A stretch of DNA of 64,000 bases, from positions 2,991,001 to 3,055,000 of the forward strand of contig NC_085922.1 of the NCBI RefSeq assembly GCF_035222485.1, read 5' to 3'. Shown piece after piece: positions 22,783 to 33,043 of this stretch. A program made the position numbers and the translations under genes. The notes beneath the pieces were generated by a model. It was not told the origin of the DNA and searched no databases. It saw only the letters and a list, made by a program, of their open reading frames with translations. The DNA is from Podospora pseudoanserina. Its lineage: Eukaryota > Ascomycota > Sordariomycetes > Sordariales > Podosporaceae. Each line of letters begins with the position of its first letter. Position 1 is the first letter of the stretch.

Positions 22783-23742
22783 TCATTTCTCACCCGTTCT
22801 CCGCTTGTATTCCTCTTCAGTTATCCCATACCAGATAAAATTACCATCAGGAGGCAGGTGGTAATTGCCCTCCTTTATCTGTCTCATGTTCCGACGCTCC
22901 CTCTTCATGGTTGTCCATTGCATTCCTATCATACTCTTTCCCAGCCCCATCCCTGGATCAGGCCTCAACCCAACTGCCGCTACTTCCCTTGACTCAAGGG
23001 CACTGAGAAAGTCAACTGCGGTTTTGAGAGCAACCTTAATCACATTCTCGTTGAGCTTGGTGGCAAAGGTCAGGATCTTGTCTTGTGGGATAGCCTGGAA
23101 ATCAATGGGTGCGCTCAAGTCTCCCTCCATCCCCGTCCGGACCAGAAAGACTGGCAGGCTGCCAATCTCTGCTGATGGCTGGTACCGACAACGAACAGGA
23201 ACAACGATCAAGAGAAGAGCCTTAAACAGATGTTGGAGAACATAGCGCTGGGTTGGATTTTCCCTGGCGATAGTTTCTCTGCAGCCTCTTTCGTTGCTCA
23301 TCTCGTATTTCCTCCGGACAATGGGTTCTGTGAGATAAAGTTTCGGATAAGCCTCGACGGCAGCATAGAGGGCCTTGTTGAGTGAGATGAACTCGTCGAT
23401 AGAATCTTGCGTGGGGTCGAGGTGGTCGCTTTCTGCATAGTGTGTGTGGTATGCATCTTTGAGGTAGAGAAGTTTGCAAAGGAAGCACCGCCCTTCAATC
23501 TCGGTTCGATACGGTTTGAACCATCGGCGATAGATGTGATTGTGAAGAAAAGTATAGACCGGCCCCATACTTGCGGGCGCCGGCACAAAGTAGAGAGGGA
23601 ATGACTTATTGTACATGTCTTCATATTGGTAGGGAACCAAACCTTTCAGGTTTGGCTGGGCGAGTCCTTCAGCTGATATGCCGAAGAGACAGCGTTGGTA
23701 GATGTAGTGGTGATGGTCACTTTCTGCAGAGCAACGAGTGTT
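22783..23742 (-). CDS. Unknown protein, probably spliced or interrupted at the 5' end
   Basis: The frame is open from 23742 to the stop at 22783 and reads like protein throughout (YIYQRCLFGISAEGLAQ, then KSFPLYFVPAPASMG, IEGRCFLCKLLYLKDAYHTH, ENPTQRYVLQHLFKALLLIV, FIWYGITEEEYKRR at the end). I do not recognise a family. A Cys-x2-Cys pair and His residues at GRCFLCK...HTHYAESDH could bind metal (inference). Upstream in the same frame is more protein-like text (TEPRLSYWERIAEEKDPDFK), cut off by a TGA at 23743-23745. Just after it lies a good acceptor (CTCTGCAG), so an intron may remove the stop, but I find no clean donor. It is either a spliced gene with a missing first exon or a decaying gene. 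Confidence 0.45.
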   Translation of the reverse strand, partial: NTRCSAESDHHHYIYQRCLFGISAEGLAQPNLKGLVPYQYEDMYNKSFPLYFVPAPASMGPVYTFLHNHIYRRWFKPYRTEIEGRCFLCKLLYLKDAYHTHYAESDHLDPTQDSIDEFISLNKALYAAVEAYPKLYLTEPIVRRKYEMSNERGCRETIARENPTQRYVLQHLFKALLLIVVPVRCRYQPSAEIGSLPVFLVRTGMEGDLSAPIDFQAIPQDKILTFATKLNENVIKVALKTAVDFLSALESREVAAVGLRPDPGMGLGKSMIGMQWTTMKRERRNMRQIKEGNYHLPPDGNFIWYGITEEEYKRRTGEK

Positions 23743-23853
23743 TCAATTCTTAAAGTCTGGATCCTTCTCCTCGGCAATTCGCTCCCAATAAGAAAGACGA
23801 GGCTCAGTCTTGGTCCTGGTTCGACAACTGTGGTCTGTTCAGAGGTAACCATC

Positions 23854-24228
23854 TTGAGGTATGTCGAGAATAAATGGTGGAGGGTCTGTTGAGGGTAAGA
23901 TGAGATGGGAGATGAAGAATGAGGTTGTGACTATGAGTAGGTCTGGAGGTAAAGTTCTGGTGTAGGTGAGAAAATAAAAGAAACGAATGCATGCTCTCTA
24001 AATATTTGATGGCTTGGGTGACTGACTGAAAGCATGAAAGAGGAGCAAACTTTGTTTTGCTCCAGTCAACTGCCACAGCAATCAGGCTTTGCTAGTGTAC
24101 CAAGCGCCGCACTCAAAACGAAACCATGATTATATAAAAAAAGATATCGCTGCAGTGGCGTTCTTTGTGTAAAAGAAGCCAAAAGAAACCACCATCGCTA
24201 AGATGGAATAAAGTAAGCAAAAGAATAT
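23854..24228. other. Intergenic, no gene seen
   Basis: Moderately AT-rich spacer between the unknown gene and the tRNA gene, with no supported frame. Confidence 0.4.
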
Positions 24229-24334
24229 GGGAACTGTGAGGCTCGAACTCACGACCTCAGGATAACTCTGGTGTTGCACATCCAGATCATACATTCGTAT
24301 GAGACCTGCGCTCTTCCAACTGAGCCAAGCTCCC
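24229..24334 (-). tRNA. tRNA-Met (CAT), elongator type, with intron
   Basis: The minus strand folds as a complete cloverleaf: acceptor GGGAGCT/AGTTCCC (one G-U), D arm GCTC...GAGC, T arm GTGAG-TTCGAGC-CTCAC, and anticodon loop CTCATAA. The mature length is 72 nt after removing a 34-nt intron at 24264-24297, placed canonically after position 37. The anticodon stem has a T31-T39 pair, as in yeast elongator tRNA-Met. Box A and box B are intact. Confidence 0.93.
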
Positions 24335-24882
24335 TGTACAACTTGACATATCCTGATTGGTGGAGATTAGCCTCATGAAGTGTTTTGGTCCAACCAAGAG
24401 TCAATGACGAGCAAAGATCCCCTTTCCAAGATAACACACTCCCTCACAGCAGAACCGACCACCCAATATGTACAAGTCTCATCACATGCAGAATTGCAGC
24501 CAAGAACATTGAAAAGCAGAGGGGAATCATTTCATTCAGGTCCGGTTGCCGCAGTCAGGCAACCCCATCGTCATCATCGATCATCTAGGTGTAGTAAAGC
24601 AGATCTACTACTGTGTGCTATGGTACAGAGAGGTATATCGGAAAGAACCCAACGTGTGTCCTCGTCGGATCCGTCCAGAGGTGGTGTAGGGAGTTGTGGT
24701 TTGAAAAGGACGCAGTTGCTCATCATCAACGCCGCCCGAACCCTTGATCTAATGCAAGAAAAAAATCTAAGAGCAAAGACTCCCCCTGGTGTCTCTTTCG
24801 CTCTCTATTATTACAACCCAGCCAAGGAAAATAGAAAAAAAGCAAACTTTTACGCCGAAAAGTAAGTCTCTAGATCTATTAC
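24335..24882. other. 3' flank between tRNA-Met and cytochrome c
   Basis: A 161-codon plus-strand frame (24380-24865) crosses here but has no protein-like character and overlaps the probable cytochrome c 3' UTR. No gene is supported. Confidence 0.4.
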
Positions 24883-25741
24883 TTAAGCGGTAGACTCCTT
24901 GAGGAAACTAGAGGGAAACAGTGTTAGTGCCATTCTGGGCGCAAGGGTACCGTAACCGAAGAGCACATACGTGATGAGGTCATTTCTGTCCTTGTCCTTC
25001 TTGAGACCACCGAAAGCCATCTTGGTGCCGGGGATGTACTTCTTGGGGTTCTCGAGGTAGTCGAACTGAGCAAGTGTTAGTTGCGAGTCTGGATCTCGTT
25101 GTACAGTTCACGGAAAACATACGAGGGTCTGGTCATCCCAGACAACACCCTTCTGCTTGTTGGCATCGGTGTAGGCGTAGCCCTCAACGGTACCAGACTT
25201 GCGTCCGAAAAGGCCGTGGAGCGCAGGACCGATCTTGTTGCCGCCGCCAGCCTCAAGGGTGTGGCACTGAGCGCAACGGGTCTTGAAGAGGTTGGCACCC
25301 TTCTTGGAATCACCTATCCGGGAGGAAAACCGCGAGTCAGTCATTTGCTGTTCAGATCATGGTGGTAATGGTGTTTCCGGCGTCTGCGTGATTCTCGACG
25401 TGCTCGTGCTAGTGTGCGGCGGCTCTGACTACTACGGCCCTTCTCCGCCAGTGCGCAGCTCAAGATGCGCCCAGGGAAAATACCGCATAAGCAGGAGCGG
25501 TGAGGACAGGACCGTAGGCAGTAGCAACATTCAGGTACTGGCAGTATGTCGGCGAGGTCGGATGGAGGTCATATGTAGAATGTCTTCAGACGGCTGCTGG
25601 CCACGTCATGGGTGCCAATGGCTTGGTGACGAAGAGTTCAGGCGTCCCTCGCAAAGAACGAACCGAGCAGAATTCACGAGGCCGGAAACATGGCGGACAG
25701 TGTGTAGCTGAGGGGCAGGACCTACCGGCTCCGACAGGCAT
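24883..25741 (-). CDS. cyc1: Cytochrome c
   Basis: Soluble haem protein of the mitochondrial intermembrane space that carries electrons from complex III to complex IV. Four exons: 25741-25726, 25313-25123, 25065-24971 and 24907-24883, giving 108 residues, the usual fungal length. MPVGAG joins [20 protein letters not shown], with CxxCH haem attachment; the distal Met ligand is in [16 protein letters not shown]; the end is FLKESTA. Introns 2 and 3 are 57 and 63 nt with perfect CTAAC branch points. Intron 1 is 412 nt, unusually long here, and splits the codon of Gly6. It starts within 0.7 kb of a divergent gene for another mitochondrial protein, in a region containing several CCAAT boxes. Confidence 0.97.
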
Positions 25742-26415
25742 TTTGATAGATTTATGGGGTTGATGTGAGGTAGGTAGTTGTGGTGGCTATTAGACAATTA
25801 AGTTGGTGAACAGGAGTCAAAGGCGCAAAAGGTAGACGAGGAAGAAAAGAGGGAGAAGAAAAACAGGATGAGCCGTTAGTAAAAAAAAAAAGTTGGCTCA
25901 ACGCCTCTCTTTGCCGCTGCGTGCCGGAATTTTTTGAGCAACCGGCCACGAACAAGGCTCTTTTCGTCACTCAATGACCTCCGCCAAGCCTACATCATCA
26001 GTCAAAGGAGCCACATTGGGGCTGGAGAACGTGGGGCTGACGACAGACCACAGCCAATCATGACCGCATCTTTAGTCATTCAGCGCGGGCAATGTCGGAA
26101 GTGCCCGGCATCGCAGCCTGTCGTCCGAGCTTCCTGTGGCTTCGACGCGGCCATCCTGGTCCTAGTGCGCACGATGCGCTAGCAGCGAAAAAACGGAAAA
26201 ACGAACGAGCTTCCAAAACGCTAAGCCACATGGGGGAATTGGCCAACCAGAGCAGCTCCTCCAGGCAAGCACTGACGCAAGTTTTTTTGCTGCACCGTTT
26301 CCCCTCGATGCATTGAGCCGCACCCAACGAGACCACGCCATTGGACTGTTTTTTGGGCTTTAAGATAGCCTCACATACACTCGATACACACCAAGTCAAA
26401 AGACCACCAAGAAAC
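25742..26415. promoter_or_regulatory. Shared divergent promoter: cytochrome c / mitochondrial protein
   Basis: A 674-bp region between two divergent starts. CCAAT pentamers occur at about 26053-26057 (plus strand) and, as ATTGG, at about 26015-26019 and 26340-26344. The CCAAT-binding Hap complex is the known regulator of fungal respiratory genes, so joint control is a reasonable inference. A poly(A) run lies near 25881. Confidence 0.5.
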
Positions 26416-27298
26416 ATGGCCTCAACAGCAACAATCCCCCGCTTTCTCCTCCCCCAACGAGGCCTAATCTGGAGACGCCTCTCCCCCGCAAACACCACCT
26501 CCCCCGTCGTCCTCGTCCGCTTCTCCTCCACATCCCAATCCAAAGACGGCAAACCCCTCGTCCTCGAAAAGCCCGAACGCTTCGTCCCCCCATCACATGG
26601 CTCCCGTCTCCCCGGCTCCCGCCGCTCAACCCTCGGCGACGGCCCCCGCCACTACGGCGGTGACCTCTCCGAGTCCGAACTAAAAGCCCAAGCCAAAAAG
26701 GACTACCCCATGACCCCTCCCCCCGAGGGCACCTGGGCGCATTGGTTCTTTTCCCAAAAATGGGTTCACATCACCGTCACCCTTGTTTGTCGCCCTCCAA
26801 GATTCGCCACCCCTTGACCCAGGTTGTATCTCTAACAAATGTGAACAGGGCACCCTTACAGCCCTCAGCATATGGACCTTCACCCTGAACTACAAGCACA
26901 ACACTCCCTTCGGCGACATGCTCCCTCCCATGTCCGACTTCTTCTGGCACCCCATCTCGTCCACCCGCGCCCTCGTCGAAGTCATCCGCCTCAACGAAGC
27001 TCACAACACTGCCCGCATCCAAGAAAAGAGAAGAAGACTCGTCGAGGACGTCGCCAAAAGGACAGCGTATAGAAGAGCGCACGGCTTGCCAGAGGAGTAC
27101 GGCATGTTTGGACTCAAGAAGGCCACCATTGACCCAGACCAGGTGTTTGGCACAGAGGGTGGTGAGAAGAAGGAGCAGCAAGGGACAACGGTGGTGGACG
27201 ATGCCTCGCCTATCGCTCCGGAACCAAAGCGATTGACGGACGAGCAGCAAAAGGAGATGGTGGGTGAGCTGAAGAAGAAGTGGCTGGGTATCTTTTGA
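26416..27298 (+). CDS. Mitochondrial single-TM protein, function unknown
   Basis: Exons 26416-26784 and 26849-27298 (64-nt intron, CTAAC branch, phase 0), 272 residues. The N-terminus is a mitochondrial presequence: few acids, many Arg and Ser (TATIPRFLLPQRGLIWRRLS), with a likely cleavage after VRFSS near residue 38. One membrane helix spans the exon junction (WVHITVTLGTLTALSIWTF, about 116-134), followed by FGDMLPPMSDFFWHPISSTR and a long basic, charged tail with KKKWLGIF at the end. This fits an inner-membrane protein with its tail in the intermembrane space or matrix. I cannot name the family. Sharing a promoter with cytochrome c hints at a respiratory role (inference). Confidence 0.85.
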
Positions 27299-27453
27299 TA
27301 TTCCTCCTTCTCATAGAGTCTGCCACATGACATGTGAACGTAAAATGTAAAATTATGTACAAACAACGTCCACAACGGCCGAAAGGCGTAAATAAATCTA
27401 TACCCCTTTCTTTCTTGACCCTCAGAATCCTCCCTTGACAATTCCCCCCTGTC

Positions 27454-28659
27454 TCAAGACGTGTCAACCCCCTCCAAAGCATCCAGCACCTCATCCGCCA
27501 CCCCACCTCTAACCAGCACCTTTTGCACCAACGCCCCCATCACAACAGCCTTGGCACCACCCCTAGGCGGTTTCCAAACACCCTCCACAGCCTCGCTCTC
27601 CGTCTGCCTCGCCTCGGGCATCTTCTGGTTCGCACCCGTACTCACAACCTGCGCATGCCCATAAGCGCTATTCGCCGCGTTGGCCACCCCCGGCGGCGTC
27701 AGTCTCGAAGGCGGGTCCACCGTCCTGATAGACAACAGCTTCAGATTCCTGCCCGAGTTGTTGCTCCTCCCATCCACATCCATCCTACCCTCTCGCGACG
27801 AAGCGTCATCCCCAACCGAAACAGCCAGCACCACATCCGCCACTGCCAGCTCCTCCTTGCTCGGATCAAAAATGACATTCCCCCCCACCGCCATCACCAG
27901 CAACGTCACAGGCGGGCGTTCGGTAACTCTTTTCGTGGTCGGGTTTCGTGCGTACAGATACGGCGCCGCAGCCCAGTCGTCGTCAAAAAACGGGTCTTCA
28001 TCCCCTTCTGACTTGAGTTTAGGGAGGCGGGTGGCCAGAAGGGCGAGGTGGGTTGTTAATGACAGCAATGGAAGCGGATACGAAAGCGGCGGGCTGATCA
28101 ACAAAATCTACACCCCAAAGTTAGCACCACCACACCATCACACACACACACTCTCTCTCTCAAACAATCAAACAAAACTCACATCAAGATAAACCTTCCA
28201 ATGAAACCGTCTATTAATCCTCAACCGCCTCACAAACCCCCCATCAGCAAGCAGCGCCTCACAAAGCATCTGCCCCAAAAACACCGTCCCACTATCATCG
28301 TCCCTGTACCCCGGAATCTCAACCGTGAGCTCAACCCAATCACTACTCCCTTGCTCCTCCCCCTCATCTTGTTCTTCTCCTTCTTCCTGGTTTTGATTCT
28401 CCCCGAAGATAGTATCGTCATCCCACCTCCGCCTCGTCTTTTCCACTTCTGCCTTCACCCCCACGATCGCCTCGGTCCCGTCCGCGAAGCAGATCCGAGC
28501 CGAGCCGTTCGTCCCAGGCAGGATCCCCGTCTCGGCGGACAAAGGCCGGTACTGAGTCGGCGAGCGGCCGTCGGGGCGGATGGGGGGGTTGAGACTGAGG
28601 GAGGTGTGGAGGTAGGAGAGCTCGGCGGGGGAGAGGTGGACGTTTGTGGAGGAGGCCAT
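27454..28659 (-). CDS. rrp42: Exosome core subunit Rrp42 (RNase PH-like)
   Basis: Catalytically inactive ring subunit of the RNA exosome, which threads RNA to Rrp44/Rrp6 in nucleus and cytoplasm. Exons are 28659-28183 and 28107-27454, with a 75-nt intron (GTGAG donor, GCTAAC branch, phase 0), giving 376 residues. The N-terminus LSPAELSYLHTSLSL followed by PPIRPDGRSPTQYRPL and NGSARICFADGTEAIVGVKA is diagnostic of Rrp42. The second exon carries the RNase PH core (LLVMAVGGNVIFDPSKEELA) plus Ser/Asn-rich insertions. An acidic Glu/Gln-rich insert (about 90-105) is longer than in yeast. The leader just upstream of the ATG is a pure GAA/AAG purine tract. Confidence 0.93.
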
Positions 28660-29304
28660 CTTTTTCTTCTTCTTTTTCTTCTTCTTTTTCTTTTCCCTGG
28701 TGGTGGTAGGTGTCTAAATTAGGGCGCGCGATCAGGCCCCAGTTGGGATTGACTGTGGGAAAAAAAGTTACGGTAACCGCAAATCGCCCTGGGAGGAGTT
28801 GTCGTGTCGCGGCAAGGCTCTCGCAAATCAAAAGTTTCGGAGAAACAGTTACTAGGCGGGGCACTTTTTTTCCCCTGCTTGCTGCTCCAAAAGTCGTTTG
28901 GATTGGCGAGGCTGTTGGTGTGGGGTGAGGCTGGAGAAAGCTCCAAAAGCTGAAGCGCCCAGATTGACAGGGGCGGTAGCTCTGCCTCAGCTGTGGGTCT
29001 TCATCACTAACCCCACACCATGGCGTCTAGCCCCTTTCTCGTCACTCTTAACAACCAGTTTTTTTGTTTACTTTCTCATTGATGAACCTCTCAGATGTAC
29101 ATGTGCAATCTTTTTTTTGCCTATTTTTACCTCTCAAGAAAACTGTTCTGTTTACCCAGCTAAAATCTCGAGAAGCCTCCCAAAACACACTAATAATACT
29201 ATCATCCGCTGAATTGATTCCGCTGAAGGGTGGGGTTCGAACCCTGCTGCCAAAGGTGTCCTATACACCAGCTTTTACCCATATCCTTAAACACCCCTTT
29301 CCCA
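28660..29304. promoter_or_regulatory. Rrp42 upstream region
   Basis: Contains the purine-rich Rrp42 leader (28660-28700) and no supported gene. A palindromic GGGTTCGAACCC at about 29231-29241 looks like a tRNA T-loop but lacks a matching cloverleaf. Confidence 0.4.
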
Positions 29305-32300
29305 TCACTGAACACCATTTGCCGTCTCAAAGAAATCCTCGGGAATCTTCCAGTCGTGCGCGCCCGCAGCCCGTCTGTACGCCTCAATCGCCTCCCCAAC
29401 GGCATAGTCTTGGTGCCGTTGCCCCTTGACAACAGGAGCCAAACGTGCCGGGCGTGGATCCTCACTCAACAAGGCCATCCGAATCTGCATCAACACACTC
29501 TCCATGCTGCTCACAGGACTCCATCCCGTCGAAGTCAGTAGTTCCATGCACATCGCCCCGCCCACCGTCATATGACCACCGCCTCCCTGCTGAAAGCCCA
29601 GAAATCTCGGGCGAATGGCCCGTACAAACGGCGGGTCAAACGGGAACGACTTTGGAAAGCGAATCTCAAAGACGAGTGACTTGACACCGGCTTTCTTCAT
29701 GTCCCTGGCAAGCGGCGTGGAGGGCTCAAAAGAGTGAAGCTCGACGATCCACTGGAAGAGATTCTCGATTCTGTCAAAGTCAATGTACCATCCCAGCTCG
29801 TGCAATGGTGTCCTGGTCTGTAAAACTTGAAGGCTTTTGAGCTCAAGACTCAGTGCCTTGATCGCAGACTCATTTCCACTCAACGGGGGCGGTAGATTAG
29901 GAAGTGCCGAGAAATCGAGTGTGCCGGGGACAAAGTCAGTCATCGCCATGTCATGGGCGGGTCTGTAATGTAAAGTTAGCAAGCCGTTACGTCCACAAGG
30001 GCGTGATATTTACTGACGGTGTAAGTCCAAGCTTCGCGCGATCCCCCTGCGCCGTGCTCATTTTCCTACGGCGTTGAGCGGCTGGTCCATTCGTCTCTGT
30101 GTCGCTAACCAAGAGAGCTACGTCTACGGCATCTTCGTCCTCGCTAAGTTCGGGGCTGTCACGCACTCGCTTGGCCAGCAAAGTTGAGGTGGTTGCATCC
30201 GTGCCCGCTACCTGGATTGTTCTCAAAGGGATGGCAGACAGAGGGATCTTGAGGACGGCAGAATTTTCACCCTTTACCTCACGTCCCTTTTGCTGTGTGC
30301 GCATAGGCACCGCATCCTTGCCGTGGGTGCTGGGAGGTGTGGATGCTCCAACGTTGGGTTTGGTTGTAACGTTGGATTTATTCCGCGCCAGGGTATAGCT
30401 ACCATGTGGAGTAACCGGAGCCGGAGTTGAAGCCTGCGTTGAAGCCTGAGTTGAAGCCTGCGTTGAGCACAACTCAGGTCTCGGTTTCACAAACAGGTAG
30501 CGACACTGTTGCCAGTCCAACTGACTCACAACATAGTGTGGTGCGGCCGAGACAAACTCCTCGGGCACATTGATGATCTCGTTCAGGCTCATGCACTGCG
30601 TGATCTGGAGATCAGAGTTGGGCCATGTCATGCCACTTTGTGCATAGTAGATACTCGTGTTGAAATCTGGACTGAAATAGACCCCGTTGCCATAGGCACG
30701 GCCGCACGCGACAACCTTGAAATCCAGGCCTGTTCGCAAGATGCTGTGCCAATTAGCCAGATTGCTCCCATGCCACGCCAGAATGGTAGGATGACCCTTG
30801 AAATCTTTCCTGCTAGCAATTTGTTGGAGTGCCCGAGAGAACTGGCGTTCTTTCTCGGGCGAGCCTTGGGCAAACCGGAACTGAACCCATGAGTCCATTC
30901 CCAAGATGCGCTGGTGCTGTCGATCTCGTCCCTTTCCTGCTGGTTGTTCTGAATTTTCGGGTGATGCTCGATATCGGTGGCGATCAACTTGATAGATGCA
31001 AGATCTGTTGGATGAGACGATCCACTGCAAAATGGAAGCTGCGGCAGGTGATATTCCGTCCATGTCCTTGAACAAACATCGCGGATGACTTGTCAACCAT
31101 GCCTCCATCTGAAGAATGGAAGGGAGGTTCTCGAGAATTTGTCTCATGGCGTGGCCTTTATCGGCATCAGGCAGATCATCGAAGTCGGTGTCGTAGGGAA
31201 ACACTCTCACGGGCGCGCCAGCAATGCCAACTGGCGCCTGGAGAAGCCCCCGTTGATCGACTGGAAGAGCAGTATATGAATGCCCCGGCCTAATCGAAAG
31301 TACGGCGGTGCTGCTTGGAAGGTGAACCTCCTCTACTCGTCCGTGTTGAATCATATTGTCGGTAGTAACCCAAGCGATCCACTTGTACCCAGCCAGTTGT
31401 CGGATGTCGTCCATGTTCTCACAGAGAACCAGCCTATTACCATTCAGAATCCCCCTCCACTTGCAGCCTGTCACGTTTAGTAGATTTGGTACTTTAAATC
31501 GCAGGCCAACCGGGAGGTTGCGTATCGCCCCATAGCCGACGCTGGATAGTTGTGCTGCAGAGCCGACGCCGATTACCTGGGCTGTAGAGCCGACGCCGGT
31601 TACCTGGGCTGCAGAGCTGATGCCGAACGGTTGTAGCGCATTCCGATGACCAGAAGGGTCTGAAACCGCGGCGTAGCAAAGGCTGACGAGGAGATCAACC
31701 ACATACGGCTCGTTGAGGATCATGGGCTCGATGCTGGGGCCAAATCCCATTGACATGTACTGAAACAAGCAAAGAGGGTTGTCGCAGACATATGGTTGGA
31801 GTGCCTCGAACTCAGCTTCGATTTTCTGATGACATCTCAGACAGTATTCGGTGCACCTGATGATGTAGCGCATAGCAAACTGCATCGCCACCAAAGGAAA
31901 GCTTCTCTCGCCTCCATGGGCATCTTTCAAGTGATCCCCCAGCAGTGGATGGCGTTCCGGCCTGTCATCAGACACGGATTCATCGGTCGGGACTGGATCG
32001 TCCGGTTGGGTTACGCAGTTCTGGTAGTGGCGATTTGCCTGGTCCCAGTCGTAGCCCGTTCTCTCTCTGGTCTTCACGATCGAAATAAAGCTCTCGTTCA
32101 AGAACTGATCCAACGAGTTGGAAATGAAAAACTTCTGAAGTGCTTCGGTGTCCAAAGCCTGAGCAGTTTGCCCTTCCTCATCATCTTCTGGTCTCACGCC
32201 AGGATTCGTGACAGTAATAAATGCGTTCCTTGCTTCCTGCTCCGATGGCTTGTACTTTTTGCACTTGCGAATTCGAAAGCTGACCTGGATTGAGGACACT

Positions 32301-33043
32301 GCCTTCTCGATGACAGTCTCGAGCGGGCTGTAGCCATCAAAGCGCAGCAAAAGCACAATGTATTCGCTAGCCTCCAGGTTCCACGCCTCCAAAACCTCCT
32401 CCGACAGCCCCAGGTTCTCAACTCGCACCGAGATCGAAACGATGCCATAGATGGATGTCTGGGCGAAGCTAGAGACAAGCCCAATTTTGAAGCCGGCATT
32501 GTGCACTTGGCGCAAGTCGCGCTTCAGGCGTGAAAGCAACAGCTTGTCCGTCGGGGATAGTGCAATCAGCTCCTTGACCGTTGCATTTTTGGGTCGACCT
32601 GACCCCTCTTTTAGCCCGAAGAGTTCGTCATCGTAATCGTCGTCGGCCTCGGATTGGAAGCCAAACTCATCGTCGCTCATGTCTCCCTCGTCTTGATCCT
32701 CCGACACACCTTCCGTCAAACTCATCTGCTTGGAAATTTCTGAAGCTACCTCGTAGACGGTTAGACCTATGAGATAGTCGGCAGTTCTCTTGATCAACTT
32801 TTCGATGGGAGCTGGCGGGTCATCCTCGGTATACATCATGAATGAGTTGTTGTCAGGGTAATCGCCGGTATCCTGCGCCAACAAATGAAGCCGTACTTTT
32901 CGGCCAAGCTCGGGGTGTTGAAGTGACAAGACGATCTCGCCATCAGAAATGCCATCTTTGAGGTCTAGAACTCCAGCGAGGCCACCGCCAGTGATCTTCT
33001 GTCGGGCGGTGACCACGTCGGCCTTGAACCGCTTCAGTGTCAT
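29305..33043 (-). CDS. PARP6/8-type ADP-ribosyltransferase fused to UBE2Q-like E2
   Basis: Exons 33043-30018 and 29962-29305 (55-nt intron; GTCAGT donor chosen because it alone keeps frame; GCTAAC branch), 1227 residues. Layout: N-terminal domain (1-100), acidic linker (about 112-145), Cys cluster (C397, C401, C404, C420, C425; CDNPLCLFQYMSMGFGP), PARP catalytic domain (about 660-855) with WHGSNLANWHSILRTGL (His758) and YGNGVYFSPDF (Tyr789), and no Glu in the third triad position, so probably mono-ADP-ribosylation. A disordered linker with three STQA repeats leads to an E2 fold whose GGAMCMELLTSTGW carries the active Cys (about 1147), as in UBE2Q. An HPN motif is absent, again like UBE2Q. Such fusions are known from fungi; the substrates are not. 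Confidence 0.9.
30425..30475 (-). repeat. 12-bp coding repeat (STQA) in the PARP-E2 linker
   Basis: Three to four in-frame copies encoding STQASTQASTQASTPAP. They lie in the disordered linker between the PARP and E2 domains and may vary in number between strains. Confidence 0.8.
31539..31625 (-). repeat. 27-bp coding repeat (AAQVTGVGS) in PARP protein
   Basis: Three in-frame nine-residue units (AAQVTGVGS, TAQVIGVGS, AAQLSSVG) at about residues 478-503, between the Cys cluster and the catalytic domain. Confidence 0.8.

Noticed and set aside
29225-29285. tRNA-like GGGTTCGAACCC
   Set aside because: The palindrome mimics a T-loop, but the T stem, acceptor and anticodon arms do not pair on either strand.
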